Positions 1-11,213 of a stretch of DNA of 64,000 nucleotides are shown in pieces. Both the position numbers and the translations under genes were made by a program. The first letter of the stretch is position 1; every line of letters begins with the position of its first letter. The stretch lies in contig OY754965.1 in NCBI GenBank assembly GCA_963576475.1, positions 441,501 through 505,500 of the forward strand, in the 5' to 3' direction. The notes below the pieces were generated by a model that made no database searches, was not told the origin of the DNA, and worked only from the letters and a program-made list of their open reading frames with translations. This stretch comes from Molanna angustata. Lineage: Eukaryota; Arthropoda; Insecta; Trichoptera; Molannidae.

Positions 1-50
1 ATGTCAAGATAGGATAGTATGGAAGTCAGTCCTTTTTTCCTACCCAGAAT
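1..50 (-). mobile_element. Family A (Helentron-like) fragment, minus orientation
   Basis: The first 50 bases are the reverse complement of the segment near 10936-10982 of the complete family A copies (the motif GACATAAG-like end, CCATACTATCCTATCTTGACAT region). The 3' end of the element lies left of the window. Homology stops after TACCCAGAAT at base 50, so the copy is broken there. Confidence 0.6.
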
Positions 51-90
51 AGTATTCTTTATCCTTCATCCCTGTCCATCCCATCCAAAG

Positions 91-123
91 ACCTTATAAT
101 ATACTTTAGTATATAAGGTCTTT
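91..123. repeat. Short inverted repeat
   Basis: AGACCTTATA and TATAAGGTCT face each other around an AT-rich centre, giving an imperfect hairpin. No larger element was recognised around it. Confidence 0.5.
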
Positions 124-164
124 GATCCCATCCTTTTCCTACTTTTGGACATAATCATTATTAT

Positions 165-385
165 TTTAATTTATGTTTTTTTTTTCATATAAAAATTTTG
201 CATTTTTGTATTATTTACCTTTTCTTTCTCATGTATACCTATTAGTTTTTATTTTTTGTTATATGAATTTTTTGTACTTGCTCGTACTATTGTATTTACT
301 AGTGTGGTTGACTGGTAGAAATTGCCTACGGGCAATAAGTCCGCCACAATACCTAAAGTCTGGAACCTTCTATTGAAATAAAATT
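165..385 (+). repeat. SINE/LINE 3'-tail repeat copy 1
   Basis: Near 307-342 it holds GGTAGAAATTGCC followed by a hairpin partner GGGCAATAAG and CCGCC, ending in a TGAAATAAAA tail. The same block recurs at about 4433, 17914, 19460 (minus), 27710, 40006 and 43487. It behaves as a mobile 3' tail shared by SINEs and at least one LINE here. The upstream T-rich part is loosely similar to the 4300-4430 insertion. The reading frame across it is chance. Confidence 0.55.
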
Positions 386-839
386 TTGTTGATTGTTCTC
401 TTTTTACACTCTTTTCTTTAACTTCACTTGTTTGTCTGTCTGTACTGGAATTCAGCAATAGATTTTTAACTAACTCTCCGACCGGTTAGATAGATTTAGA
501 ATTTGTGTGTTCCCGTTGACAATGCATGTTAAAACTGTTTAACTGTTTTGTTTCGCAGGAGCGTGCCTAGAACCTTCGGACTAGGCAAACTCTGGAAGAA
601 AATTGGGAAATATCGAAAATTTAATGTTTTTTTTAGCATCCTTGTTCCTTTGAGTGGCCATGAAAATATTTTAAATCACATGCCAAAATAATATATACAT
701 TTTTGGCCATGTCAGGCATCGTAGGTATCTACAAACGGTTCAATTTTCTAATCTTGTAGTATGGTTTCAATAAAACAGACAAAAAATATTAGGGCTTTAA
801 TTTCTTAACAAAACAACTTAATTTCTTAATTTCTTAACA
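386..839. other. No recognised feature
   Basis: AT-rich sequence with no coding frame or recognised repeat. Its end, 828-839 (AATTTCTTAACA), is the left target-site duplicate of the RTE insertion that follows. Confidence 0.5.
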
Positions 840-1127
840 AACAAAAGTCGTTGATATAGCAGACCGTGATGCAAAGTTGAAATGGCAGTGGGCAGGGCAT
901 GTTGCAAGACAGGGTACCGAGAGGTGGACACCCAGAATACTAAAATGGAGACCGTGGGAAAATAAAAGACCGGTAGGGCGACCACAAAAAAGATGGGTGG
1001 ACGATATCATTCCGGTTGCGGGAAGGGGTTGGCTGGGGGAAGCACAGGACCGAGAGAGATGGAGTTCATTGGAGGAGGCCTACATCCAGCAGTGGAGAGG
1101 TGGCTGACAAAGAAGAAGAAGAAGAAG
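840..1127 (+). pseudogene. RTE-type LINE, 5'-truncated 3' end
   Basis: This encodes only the last about 85 residues of an RTE-clade reverse transcriptase (KWQWAGHVARQ ... GRPQKRWVDDI ... EEAYIQQW), then a stop and a (GAAGAA)n tail. The same C-terminus ends the longer copy at 53314-54802. A perfect 12-bp target-site duplication, AATTTCTTAACA, flanks it at 828-839 and 1128-1139. It is therefore a classic severely 5'-truncated retrotransposition event with intact borders. It has no RT catalytic motifs and cannot be functional. Confidence 0.9.
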
Positions 1128-1139
1128 AATTTCTTAACA

Positions 1140-1909
1140 TCATATTCATAGGCAAGCCAAGATTTTCGGCTTCTATAAGCAATCTCGCTACAGCCAGCAT
1201 GATATATTATGATAAAATTGAATAATTTTGTATTTCATACAAAGTAAACAAAGTTATGCGGCTGAGCGATAAACAATCGGTTAGATGAGATATTTCTAAA
1301 TCTTATATTGCGATCATTCATAATTGTTGGTCTTAGTGCTCTATTCACTCCTGCCATAACTCTTATAGTGACTATTGTATCAAATTGTTAAAATGCAACA
1401 AAAATAACTTCTAGAAGTAATAAATATATTATGTATTTATTGGCAGTGACCTAGTTAATATTATATAATTTTATGATAATCACACCACGTGGTATTTAAA
1501 GTGCTAAACTTGACTGCATTTCGTTCTTGCTCGGAGCCCCCGCAAATAGCAGGTTATGTTATATTAAAATACATGTAGATACTATACGCAGTACGCAGTG
1601 TTAGCACTCAGGTAGTTGTAAAAATACTTGCGAGTCGAAAATTTACGCAAAAGAAGGTTTATGTACTATCAGCCGTTGTTTATCGCAAAATAAATAAGTG
1701 TAGCAAAATGTAAACACCAAAATAATATTCGTTGCGTTTCGCTGAAAAGCACCTTTGAACCTTAAGTGGGAGTGTTTCAATGCGACATTTGAATTTAAAC
1801 TTTTCGAGAAGTGGTCCATTACTTGGAATAACGGTTACAACTAGTCGGGTTGTAAACGAAATGTACATAGAATCAGCTGTTTGAATGGTTGAGAGGGGGG
1901 GAACAGTCC
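1140..1909. other. Unannotated region upstream of candidate exon
   Basis: AT-rich with no recognised element. The frame on the minus strand at 1680-1922 has no recognisable domain. It could contain promoter sequence for the candidate exon downstream, but I see no clear TATA box at a fixed distance from a start site. Confidence 0.35.
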
Positions 1910-2433
1910 CGACCGTCGTCAAACGCTGAACAGTTTCTACCGTCGCTCTGTGGCGTGTGTTTGTGTATTAGAGAGAGAGTATACATCGCGTTAGATAACC
2001 GTTCGTCGCGAACTATTTCTAATATCAAAACTCTCGATCAAACAAATAAATTATAGATTCGAACCGCGACGGATAATTTGTTGAACTGAATATTAAATGT
2101 TAAGCGTGAAATACCGCCGCTATATCCGATCAACTGGTGTCTGTGGCTTGCTCCAAGTGCTGTCCGTGTGTTAACTTTTTGAAATATTATTATTACTATT
2201 CGCTAAGAAGTGACGTTTGTTCTGTGGTGTGTCGCAACAACAAATAAAAGTTTTTTCCCGCTCTTTTTTTCTTCGTACAACTCGTCAAAGTTCTAAAACT
2301 AAAACCAGTGAGCGGGCTCAAAATAGTGATTTATTTTTTGCTCTTCGGTGTTGATTGAATATATTTATATATATTCTGAGTGCACTTTGTGTGACAATAC
2401 AACTGAGGATTGCGACCAGCTAGCGGTGCAGTT
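1910..2433 (+). promoter_or_regulatory. Candidate 5' UTR / promoter-proximal region
   Basis: This stretch has more CpG and is less AT-rich than its surroundings (CGTCGCTCTGTGG, GTTCGTCGCGAAC, CCGCCGCTATATCCG). It carries no transposon signature and runs directly into the ATG at 2434. That is what an insect 5' untranslated exon looks like, but the transcription start cannot be placed from sequence alone. Confidence 0.4.
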
Positions 2434-2500
2434 ATGTCTGTCAAAATGATGATCGCACTCAAGAGATTTCTCTCCGTGTTTATCACATTGGCAATTACCG
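2434..2500 (+). CDS. Candidate first coding exon, signal peptide of an unknown secreted or membrane protein
   Basis: The ATG at 2434 opens a 22-codon frame plus one base: MSVKMMIALKRF then LSVFITLAIT, followed by G split over the junction. It ends at ACCG|GTAAAT, a plausible splice donor, giving a phase 1 intron. The residues form a typical signal peptide: basic n-region (K, K, R), hydrophobic core LSVFITLAIT, small residue at the end. Signal-peptide exons ending in phase 1 are common in secreted and immunoglobulin-type receptor genes of animals. The upstream GC-richer UTR-like sequence supports it. No further exon was recognised, so the protein is unknown. It would be too short to call on frame length alone. 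The support is the combination of UTR, ATG, signal peptide and donor. Confidence 0.5.
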
Positions 2501-2890
2501 GTAAATAAATAAGACTAAATAAACTAATAGTTAACAAAAATAAATGATAAAATATATCAGTTTGCTTGTTTTCTTGTTGTATTATGAACATTATTTTTGA
2601 AGATCACTCATATAGGTACATATTCATGTATTATGAACATTTTTTTTATTTTTGACGATCACTCATTTACATATTCATGTATTATGAACATTATTTTTAT
2701 TTTTGACGATCACTCATATACATATTCATGTATTGCTTGTCAACAATAATTGTTATGAGAAGGTAAACAACACATTTTAACATTTATGAGTTGTGTGAAT
2801 AGTAAGAACCAAGCTAGTTACTTACTTTTTCTCAGTCACCTTTATCATTGTTGGATATTACCTATTTATTTTATTAATTTGACAAGATAA
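2501..2890. other. Putative start of intron 1
   Basis: AT-rich sequence after the GTAAAT donor. It holds the three-copy 50-bp repeat listed separately and nothing else recognised. Confidence 0.4.
2579..2733. repeat. Tandem repeat, about 50 bp x 3
   Basis: Three consecutive units start at about 2579, 2628 and 2679, each with ATTATGAACATTATTT, then TGACGATCACTCAT and ACATATTCATGT. Unit spacing is 49-51 bp. Confidence 0.8.
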
Positions 2891-2894
2891 AGCC

Positions 2895-3110
2895 AATAAA
2901 AATAAAGGTATATAAAACAGTGGTCAGACCAACAATGACCTACTCATCTGAGTGCTGGGCATTAAATAATAACCTGATGTCCAGACTCTTCATTCCAACG
3001 ACATGAGGATATTCAGATGGGCTGGTGGTATTTCAAGGTTGGACCAGGACTTGGTGAACGGACTCCAAGTAAACATGACAGAGGATAGGTCGAAGAAGAG
3101 AAGATTGATT
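2895..3110 (+). pseudogene. Degenerate LINE reverse transcriptase fragment
   Basis: Translation gives KVYKTVVRPTMTYSSECWAL, the conserved block just after the RT thumb of RTE-like LINEs (usual form VVRPxxLYGSExW). A frame change is then followed by MRIFRWAGGISRLDQ. Stops and frameshifts disrupt it and no ends were found. It is old and non-functional. Confidence 0.65.
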
Positions 3111-4068
3111 TATTTATTAAATACAGAACAATCTCAGTAATTCGGTACTGATGAAGAAGAAACTAGAGTGCCGGATTAGTAGAAAATTTGTGGGAATGTA
3201 GGTAAAATCGTAAGTACGAAAATACGAATATAATCTACGTATGATTTTTTGTAATAATCAGTTAATTGAATGCGTTGCCGCCGGTATAACGAAGTATAGT
3301 TAGTATTTTGGATTATTTTCTTACTATTAAAATATAAAAAAATACATTAAAATCATCATTTGCCTACCATAAAAATAAAAACGGAAAATGACACAATCTT
3401 AGCCGCACGACTTTTAACTCATGTGATCACTTTTTATGATTGCATAACGTTCACCGTTATACCTCTTGTTGAGTTTTCATGTCAAATACCTTTTTTTGTT
3501 GTATTTTTAAACATGAGATTATAAATAAAACACTCGTTGTATTATAATTCATATTTTTTGTACTTCTATCTGTTTTGTACTTAAATGATGGCGAAGTTAG
3601 TTAATGAAAATTTTATTCTTTATTTATATCGAGATTAAAAATTATTCTCAATCATGAAAAAATGCAGTGGCTGATTAAAAAAATATTATATAAAATATTT
3701 CATAAATCGGTTTCAGCCTCTCAATGTAGGTAGTTATTTTTAGTTTGACAAATTAACAATTACAGAAGTTACAATGAATATGTAATTAAAAATTATTGTA
3801 TAAATAAATAAATAAAATAATGAGAAGTAAATGAGAAAATTAAAAGTTTATACAGAAAATAATTACCTAGGTATGTAAAATAAACAATCATGTAGTGTAT
3901 TAGGTACCTATTTACATTTTTGTGTACAAAAGCAGAAAACTTGGCACATGTTGGCCATGGTTATAAAAATTCATATTGTAATTTTTATTTGAAAATGTTT
4001 AACATAGAATAGATGAAATATAAATATAAATAAATAAAAAAATACTTACTTAAATAATTTATCATATT
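3111..4068. other. AT-rich region, one family B remnant
   Basis: Mostly featureless. About 3418-3500 resembles part of the family B fold-back element (ATCACTTT ... GCATAACGTTCACC ... TTGTTGAGTT), compared with 5365-5410. Nothing else recognised. Confidence 0.45.
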
Positions 4069-4780
4069 CCAACTGTCGATTTGTTCAACAGAACTTTGTT
4101 CTCTTAACATATCGACAAAGTATCAACCCAAGATACGAGAGATTGTATATGCACGGTGTATATTTTTCACGGTTTTTCCAAATTTGAAGTCAAAAAACAC
4201 CAACTTAGAGACTTCGCAGCATATACATACTTATGCTCTATATATATGGATTTACTCAGAATTCGGAGTAGAACATTTAGTGTGTGTGTGTGCCTGTGTG
4301 TCTGTTTATTTGTCATTGGTGTACATATTTTTATTCTTCTTAGTTTTTTGTGTATATATGTTATATGTTTATAGTTTTATGTAGGTTTTCTTTTTTGTAC
4401 ATGTACCATTTTCACCCATAATTGTTACAGATGGTTGTTTGGAAGAAATTGCCACTAGGGAATAAGTCCGCCATTTGTACTAGCAAATAAGTAAATAAAT
4501 AATTAAATAAAATTAGTAAAAAGTACATGTCATTTTTTTTAACAATTTTTATAAAAATTGAATTTAGTGACTTGATAGTTTGATACTTAATCTCCAAAGG
4601 ACTGACCTCCATACTATCCTATCTTGACATACATACCTATATGTGTTGTATAGAAAACAAAATATCTTAAAATATTCAATAATTTGGATTTATGGGTTTA
4701 TAGTTTGGTACTTACTTATTCTTCAACTATACATAATATCTTATTATAATAGTTGGATCACATGTGTTACATGCAACTAG
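4069..4780 (+). mobile_element. Family A Helentron-like element, copy A1
   Basis: Starts CCAACTGTCGATTTGTTC after a T and ends ATGCAACTAG before a T. The 5' end folds on itself (TGTCGAT with ATCGACA, and AGAAC with GTTCT). A TG-rich microsatellite lies near 4280. The 3' end has CATGTGTTACATG, a small stem-loop three bases before CTAG. The internal partner of the 5' end, near 4755, is mutated (AATAGTTGG). Compared with A3 and A4, the middle part is replaced by the tail repeat at about 4300-4527. No coding capacity, so non-autonomous. Confidence 0.6.
4300..4527 (+). repeat. SINE/LINE 3'-tail repeat copy 2, inside A1
   Basis: Contains TTGGAAGAAATTGCC, then TAGGGAATAAGTCCGCC, and a TAAATAAATAATTAAATAAA tail. 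It sits where A3 and A4 have their central part, so it is nested in or has replaced part of A1. Confidence 0.6.
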
Positions 4781-5199
4781 TATTTTAAATGACAACATAG
4801 CAAATTAATTTATTCTACTTATAATGTTTTGTCGTAAGTTTACCAATGATTAAATAATAATATGTTCATTGGTGTTGCCAATAACAATTTTAGATTCGTT
4901 GTCGTGTTTTTAGGTAATAAATTGAATTATGTTAATGTTGACAATAGACCGGAACAAAATTATAAATCGTGTTTTTGTCGTGTCTATCAGTTGAATCTTC
5001 GTCTATGGAATTCGAAAGTTGACATCTTATTGTTGTAGGAAGCTACGGGTACAATAATTATTTTTACCCTGTATTACCTGGTATTTCAATAATGACAAAA
5101 ATCAACTGACTGATGTTTGAAGTTTTGCAAATTCTATGATGCATTATATGCACAAAAATGTACACAGCATGGTTTTTGGAAATAACTTTACCAATATTA
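4781..5199. other. No recognised feature
   Basis: AT-rich sequence. Possibly some decayed repeat, but nothing that I can match elsewhere in the window. Confidence 0.4.
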
Positions 5200-5955
5200 C
5201 ATAAATCGAATATTTTTTTAATTACATATACGCAAACATTGGGTTTTTTCCCTGTCGGGAGTCAAATGATATTTTTACTGACAAACTTTTTAACATCTCA
5301 ATAGAGACGAAGTTGGGATATCATAGAAAAATCATAGATGTCATCGGCTGGTTTACGTCATCACTTTATGCGCTTGCGCAACGTTCACCAATTATGCCTT
5401 CTTATTGAGTTCCCTTATCAATGAAAATTTTGAAAGTTCTATATATTTGAATAATGTGTAACAATTCACCTGAAAATAAGGAATTATACTATTGCCATCT
5501 ATGAAGTAACCAAGAAAACTTTTTTGTAACGCCATTTATTGAGAAATTAGTTTATTTGTAAACAATGAAAGCAACAGTCCTTATAAATGAGGTGACGGTG
5601 TCTCGGACATAATATGTAACCCCTGAACTGCGCCAGAAATATTATTTCATTTTTAGCTTGTTTACATACTTGTACCAATGTGTATGTAAATCGAATATTC
5701 TTTTTTAATTGCATATATACGTCAACATTGGATTTTTTTCCCTGTCAGGAGTCAAATGATATTTTCACACTATTCAAATAATATAGAAATTTCAAAATTT
5801 ACATTAATAATATAACTCAATAAGAAGGCATAATTGGTGAACGTTGCGTAAGCGCATAAAGTGAGCCATGTAGGTGCCTTGAATTCCTGGTTCTTCTATA
5901 ATATCCCAGCTTTGTCTCTATTGAGATGTTAAAAAGTTTGTCAGTAAAAATAAAA
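5200..5955 (+). mobile_element. Family B fold-back element, fullest copy
   Basis: Long inverted arms: 5285-5430 (TTAACATCTCAATAGAGACG ... GGCTGGTTTACG ... GCGCAACGTTCACCAATTAT) pair with 5800-5945 (ATAATTGGTGAACGTTGCG ... TCTCTATTGAGATGTTAA). A second, direct repeat flanks them: AAATCGAATATT...CCCTGTCGGGAGTCAAATGATA at about 5203-5270 and again at 5690-5755. Other copies or pieces lie at 3418, 27874, 43255, 45850, 50452 and 63165. There is no coding frame. It looks like a non-autonomous DNA transposon of fold-back type, but superfamily and target-site duplication are not resolved. Confidence 0.6.
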
Positions 5956-5974
5956 TTAAATACTTATGCTGGAC

Positions 5975-6385
5975 AATCAGAAATGCTGATGAGAAACCTG
6001 TCGAAACTTTCGATATTAAGGTGCTGCGGAGGATATAATATGTTCCAATTTGTGACAACGGAAAGTGACGTATCAGATTCAACCAGGAGCTCTAGGGTAT
6101 TTACAAAGATTCCATCATATCCATAGAGATAATGATAAGGAGACTTAGATGGGCCGGACATGTACAGATAATGGGTGATGAAGACCGTCCTGGTGCACCA
6201 GGGGGTAGAAGAAGACCTGAAAGACCCACGCTTCGGTGGCTGGACGGTCTTGCGAAGGATGTTCGTACCATATGTGTCCGAAATTGGCATAGCGCTGCGC
6301 AAAACCATGGAGGTCATGGGGGGCGAAATATACAGGAAGACGACCTGGATTTTAGAGCCACGATTGATGATGATGTATAATTTTG
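5975..6385 (+). pseudogene. Degenerate LINE C-terminal fragment
   Basis: Frames give LSKLSILRCCGGY, and after a stop IRRLRWAGHVQIMGDEDRP ... RPTLRWLDGLAKDVRTI ... RNWHSAAQN. The W-A-G-H block followed by GRPxLRWxD and a tryptophan-centred tail is the usual C-terminus of RTE/R4-like LINE proteins. Frameshifts and stops make it a relic. Confidence 0.65.
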
Positions 6386-6895
6386 ATTTCATTTCATAAT
6401 CTTCAGGCCGTGTTTGTCCACTGCATGACATGGGACTTCCCTCTCCTACTTCACTCCTCCCATTCCTGAGTTTCTCATCCACTGGGTTAAAGGAATATTT
6501 TGATGCCGTCCATCCATCTGTTATGTGGCCGCCCTTGTAGTCTCTTATCTTGCTATGTTGTGTTTTACCCATATCCACTTTTGCATTTCTATTCTCTCAA
6601 CAATTTCGACTTACTCTACATTATTCCGTGTCCTTAAAAATAAACGTACGGTTGTCCTGTCCTACCTGTTGTTAGTTAAGGGTGGTTAGAATTAACCTAA
6701 TTTAATTTTGTATAATACCCTCGCTTATTATAGGACAGCTTAATGTTAAGTTATATAGTTGTACATATAAATTATTGCCAGTTCATAAATAATTTTATGA
6801 AACCAATTAAATTATCTTTGTGACAAGGGCTCATAAAATTGTACAATATCCATAAAATTTTATGTTCTTTTCTGTTACAAATATAATAATATTGT
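6386..6895. other. No recognised feature
   Basis: Featureless AT-rich sequence. The minus-strand frame at 5964-6578 is a shadow of the LINE fragment extended by chance. Confidence 0.45.
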
Positions 6896-8307
6896 CCAAC
6901 TGTCGATTTTTTTTTAAATGAATATGTCCTTGTTAAACAAGTACATATACATCTTCCTACGTTCCCTAAAATAAGCAAATAAATGCTTTTTTGAATTATA
7001 AATTAGCTATAAACCACTTGTTTTTTGAGTCACTTCGCGACATGTTTCGGAAGCGCTGTCCTTCCATCGACCGGCGTGTCGTGTCTCGACACGCCGGTCG
7101 ATGGAAGGACAGAAGGTTTATAGCTAATTTATAATTCAAAAATGGTTTATATTAACTACCACAAAATATCCGCCGAATCATTAAATGAAAATAAATGCTT
7201 GTTTAAGATAATTTATTTCTCTTAATAAATCGACAGAGTTAACAAAAGTCTTGTGTGAGAAAATTATTTTATACAGCAGTGGACTTTTTGCATGACTTTT
7301 CCAAGTCCAAAAACACATTATTATGAATTATATGATGGAAATTGTATACCTTTTTAAATTATGATTTATATGTGAACATTGTATTGTTTTTGTTAAATAA
7401 AAAAAAAAAAAAAACACCAACATATTAGCATAGTATGTTATATAAGTGTATGTATGCATATAAATGTATATTGATGCACTCAGAATTTGGAGTAAAACAT
7501 TCAATGTGTTCGTGTCCCTTATTAACTAATTGTTGCACAGAGCCCAAAACTACAGAAAATAAACACAATTTTAGGCTCACAAAACTTTTGTACACAGAAT
7601 TTTGAATTTAGGTTCCAGTCAACTTTTTAATTATTATTTTATTTTCCATACATCATAAAAACCATAAAAGCTAGAACGTTGAAGTATAATTTGTATAAAT
7701 ATAGATAAATATAATGTATTATATTAAATTCGTTTTTATGAAAAAGTTCCAGTTACTCAAACATTTATTATTAAAAAAAAAAAATTTATGACAAATTTAA
7801 AAATAAATAAAAACACATAATTATGAACTTCCACTGAGTTAACGAAAAAAAATTGAAATTACAATTTTATGTGTTTAACTGCCTGTAAATGTTTAACTGC
7901 CTGTAAATATTTCCATTTTTTTTAAATATCAAAAACGCCGAGACACCTCAATTAAATAATTTATTTTCTATAAAAATACTCATTGTAGTAGTACCTACTC
8001 CTTGAACTTTTTTTTACCAATATTGTAAAAATTGAATTAGGTGACGACATCGTTTCATACAATTTGTATGGCAGAATACACAATATCTTCAAACATCTGC
8101 ATACAGACCATCAAGCTGTTTACGTATTCTGGGAAGGAAAAAAGGACGGACTTCCAAACTATACTATCCTGATATAAATGTTTTGCATATAAAATAAAAT
8201 ATCTTAAAATATTGAAATATTTGAATTTAAGGGTTTATAGTTTGGTACCTACGTATTCTTCAACTATATAATACATACTATCGCCATGGAGAGTTGCATG
8301 CAACTAG
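6896..8307 (+). mobile_element. Family A Helentron-like element, copy A2 (old, interrupted)
   Basis: Begins CCAACTGTCGATTT at 6896 after a T. Resumes at 7201 with CTCTTAATAAATCGACAGAG and continues along the family A body (TTGAATTTAGGTTCCAGTCA, AAACCATAAAAGCTAGAACG). Ends GTTGCATGCAACTAG at 8307 before a T. It is clearly more diverged than A3 and A4. A 200-bp hairpin element is inserted at 6989-7188. An A-rich insertion at about 7322-7415 interrupts the body again. Confidence 0.6.
6989..7188. mobile_element. Palindromic Penelope-like fragment (family P1) with target duplication
   Basis: Perfect 26-bp arms at 7056-7081 and 7087-7112 around the 5-base loop TGTCT. Outer 27-bp arms at 6989-7015 and 7115-7141. 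The left side has an extra about 40 bases (ACTTGTTTTTTGAG ... CGACATGTTTCGGAAGCG) missing on the right. The 12-bp direct repeat AAATAAATGCTT flanks it at 6977-6988 and 7189-7200. The same sequence recurs unpalindromic at 27758-27873. The CCGAAACATGTCG motif and inverted terminal arrangement resemble Penelope-like retroelement ends. The family assignment is an inference. Confidence 0.55.
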
Positions 8308-8488
8308 TTTCTATATTTTGATCATTATTACCATTCACAACACATCGGCAAATAATTAAATCCTGTTTAAAATTTGAATATAACTAACAATTCCTGCAAA
8401 AGTTAAAAATAGGTGCTTTTGTCAAATTTGAAATAAACTTTGTGTTACATGATGAGTAGGTATAATAAAAACAATATTTAGTTTCTTA
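8308..8488. other. Spacer between A2 and the LINE copy
   Basis: AT-rich sequence with no recognised element, ending at the T-run that is the poly(A) tail of the minus-strand LINE copy. Confidence 0.45.
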
Positions 8489-9088
8489 TTTTTTTTTTTT
8501 TTTTTTTTTTTATTGAGTATCATAATATGAACAAACACATAGTACAAATATTTAAATTAATACAATTTTTTTTTTCAATAGGTACTGTCCCAAAAAAGTT
8601 AAAAACTTGTGCTTGGGACAGGAGCAAATAACATATCTACATTTAACATATTACATACATTTTAATTATAATAATAGAATCATTTAATAAATTGTAAATC
8701 AAGTTCAACTTACAGCTAATACATACAGATGATTAAAGTTTATTTTTGTTTTTTTTAGTGAATAAAAACCATAATTTATCCAAAAAGGAGAAAAAAATGA
8801 AAATTCACATATACAAATACACATATACACATATACACATACACATACATACATACACATATACAACATACACACATATAATATACGCATACTTATACAC
8901 ACATGTTCACACATACATATACACATACATACACATACACACACATACACATATACACATACATACACATACACACACATATATATATATACACACACAC
9001 ACATATATATACACACATACACATACATATATATATATATACATACACACATATATATATATACATACACACATATATATATATACAT

Positions 9089-9786
<698 letters not shown>

Positions 9787-9863
<77 letters not shown>

Positions 9864-10079
9864 CACATACATACACACATACACATACACACATACATAT
9901 ACATACATACACACATACACATACACATATATACATATACACACACATACATACATACATACACACATACACCTACACACACATACATACATATACATAC
10001 ATACACACATCTACATACACATACAAACATACACACGTATACACACACATACACATACATACATACATATACACATAGT
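9787..10079. repeat. TA then CA/TACA microsatellite
   Basis: (TA)n to about 9860, then mixed ACACAT/ACATAC repeats up to the family A insertion. The near-identical tract at 51297-51542 shows that it is LINE 3' UTR. Confidence 0.9.
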
Positions 10080-11128
10080 CCAACTGTCGATTTGTTCAGG
10101 AGAACTTTGTTCTCTTAACATATCGACAATGTATCAAGCCAGAATACGCGAGAATTGTATGGAGAGGTCTACTTTTTTCACGGCTTTTCCAACTTTGAAG
10201 TCAAAAAACACCAACTTAGAGGCTTCGCAGCATATATGTTCCATACACGGATTTACTCAGAATTCGGAGTAGAACATTTCGTGTGTCTGTGTGTGTGTGT
10301 GTCTGTGTGTGTGTCTGTGTGTGTGTGTGTCTGTGTGTCTGTGTGTGTGTCTGTGTGTCCGTCCCCCCCTTATAACTTTTGATCCGCTCAATAAACAGAG
10401 CCTAAAATTTCAGAATATATAAACAGTTACAGGCCTACAAAACTTTTATACTCGGAATTTAGAATTTTTGTTTCAGTCAGGGGTTATCAACTTTTGAATT
10501 TTTATTTTATTTTTCCATATATCTCAGAAACCATAAACGCTAGAACGCTGAAAATTGGTACAAACATAGACAAATACAAAATCTCAAATTAGTTTTTTCA
10601 AAAAAATTCCAGGGTTTCTCAAACATTTTTTATTAAGAAAAATATTTTTTTTATGATAAATTTATGAGTTTAACTGCCTATATTTCCAAAACTTTTACAA
10701 TTATCGAAAAAAGCCGAAACACCCCAACTAGATAATTTAATTTTCTATAAAAAATATCAGCAATGTAGTAGAAGATCTCGATTTTTTTTTAACAATTTTT
10801 TTAAAAATTGAATTTAGTGACGACATCGCTTCATACATTTTGTATGGCAGTCGCCTATACACAATATGTAAGAAGACTTAATAGTTTGATACTTCGACTC
10901 CAAACATACATACATACCATCATGCTATTTGCATATTCTGGGTAGGAAAAAGGATCTTCCTCCATACTATCCTATCTTGACATACATACCTACATATGTT
11001 GTATAGAAAACAAAATATCTGAAAATATTCAATAATTTGTATCTATGGGTATATAGTTTGGTACATATTCTTCAACTATACATACTATCGCTATCGACAG
11101 TTGGATCTCATGTGTTACATGCAACTAG
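10080..11128 (+). mobile_element. Family A Helentron-like element, copy A3 (complete)
   Basis: Starts CCAACTGTCGATTTGTTC and ends GCAACTAG, with T on both sides. Features in order: a 5' hairpin (GTCGAT...GGAGAAC TTT GTTCTC...ATCGAC), a TGTG/TCTG microsatellite near 10280-10358, a non-coding body, ATCGACAGTTGG near 11092-11103 (the exact complement of the 12-base 5' end), then the CATGTGTTACATG stem-loop and CTAG. A 5' end complementary to a site just inside a 3' hairpin, T/T borders and a microsatellite are traits of Helentron (Helitron2) derived non-autonomous elements. No transposase frame. The insertion site is known exactly from the uninterrupted LINE at 51541-51550 (CATAG|TGAAT). Confidence 0.6.
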
Positions 11129-11213
11129 TGAATATGAAAAAGGAATAGATAAAAATTTATTGTTATTTTAAAGATTTGATTTTTCTTTTAAAGTCATAAA
11201 ATTTTTGAGTTTT

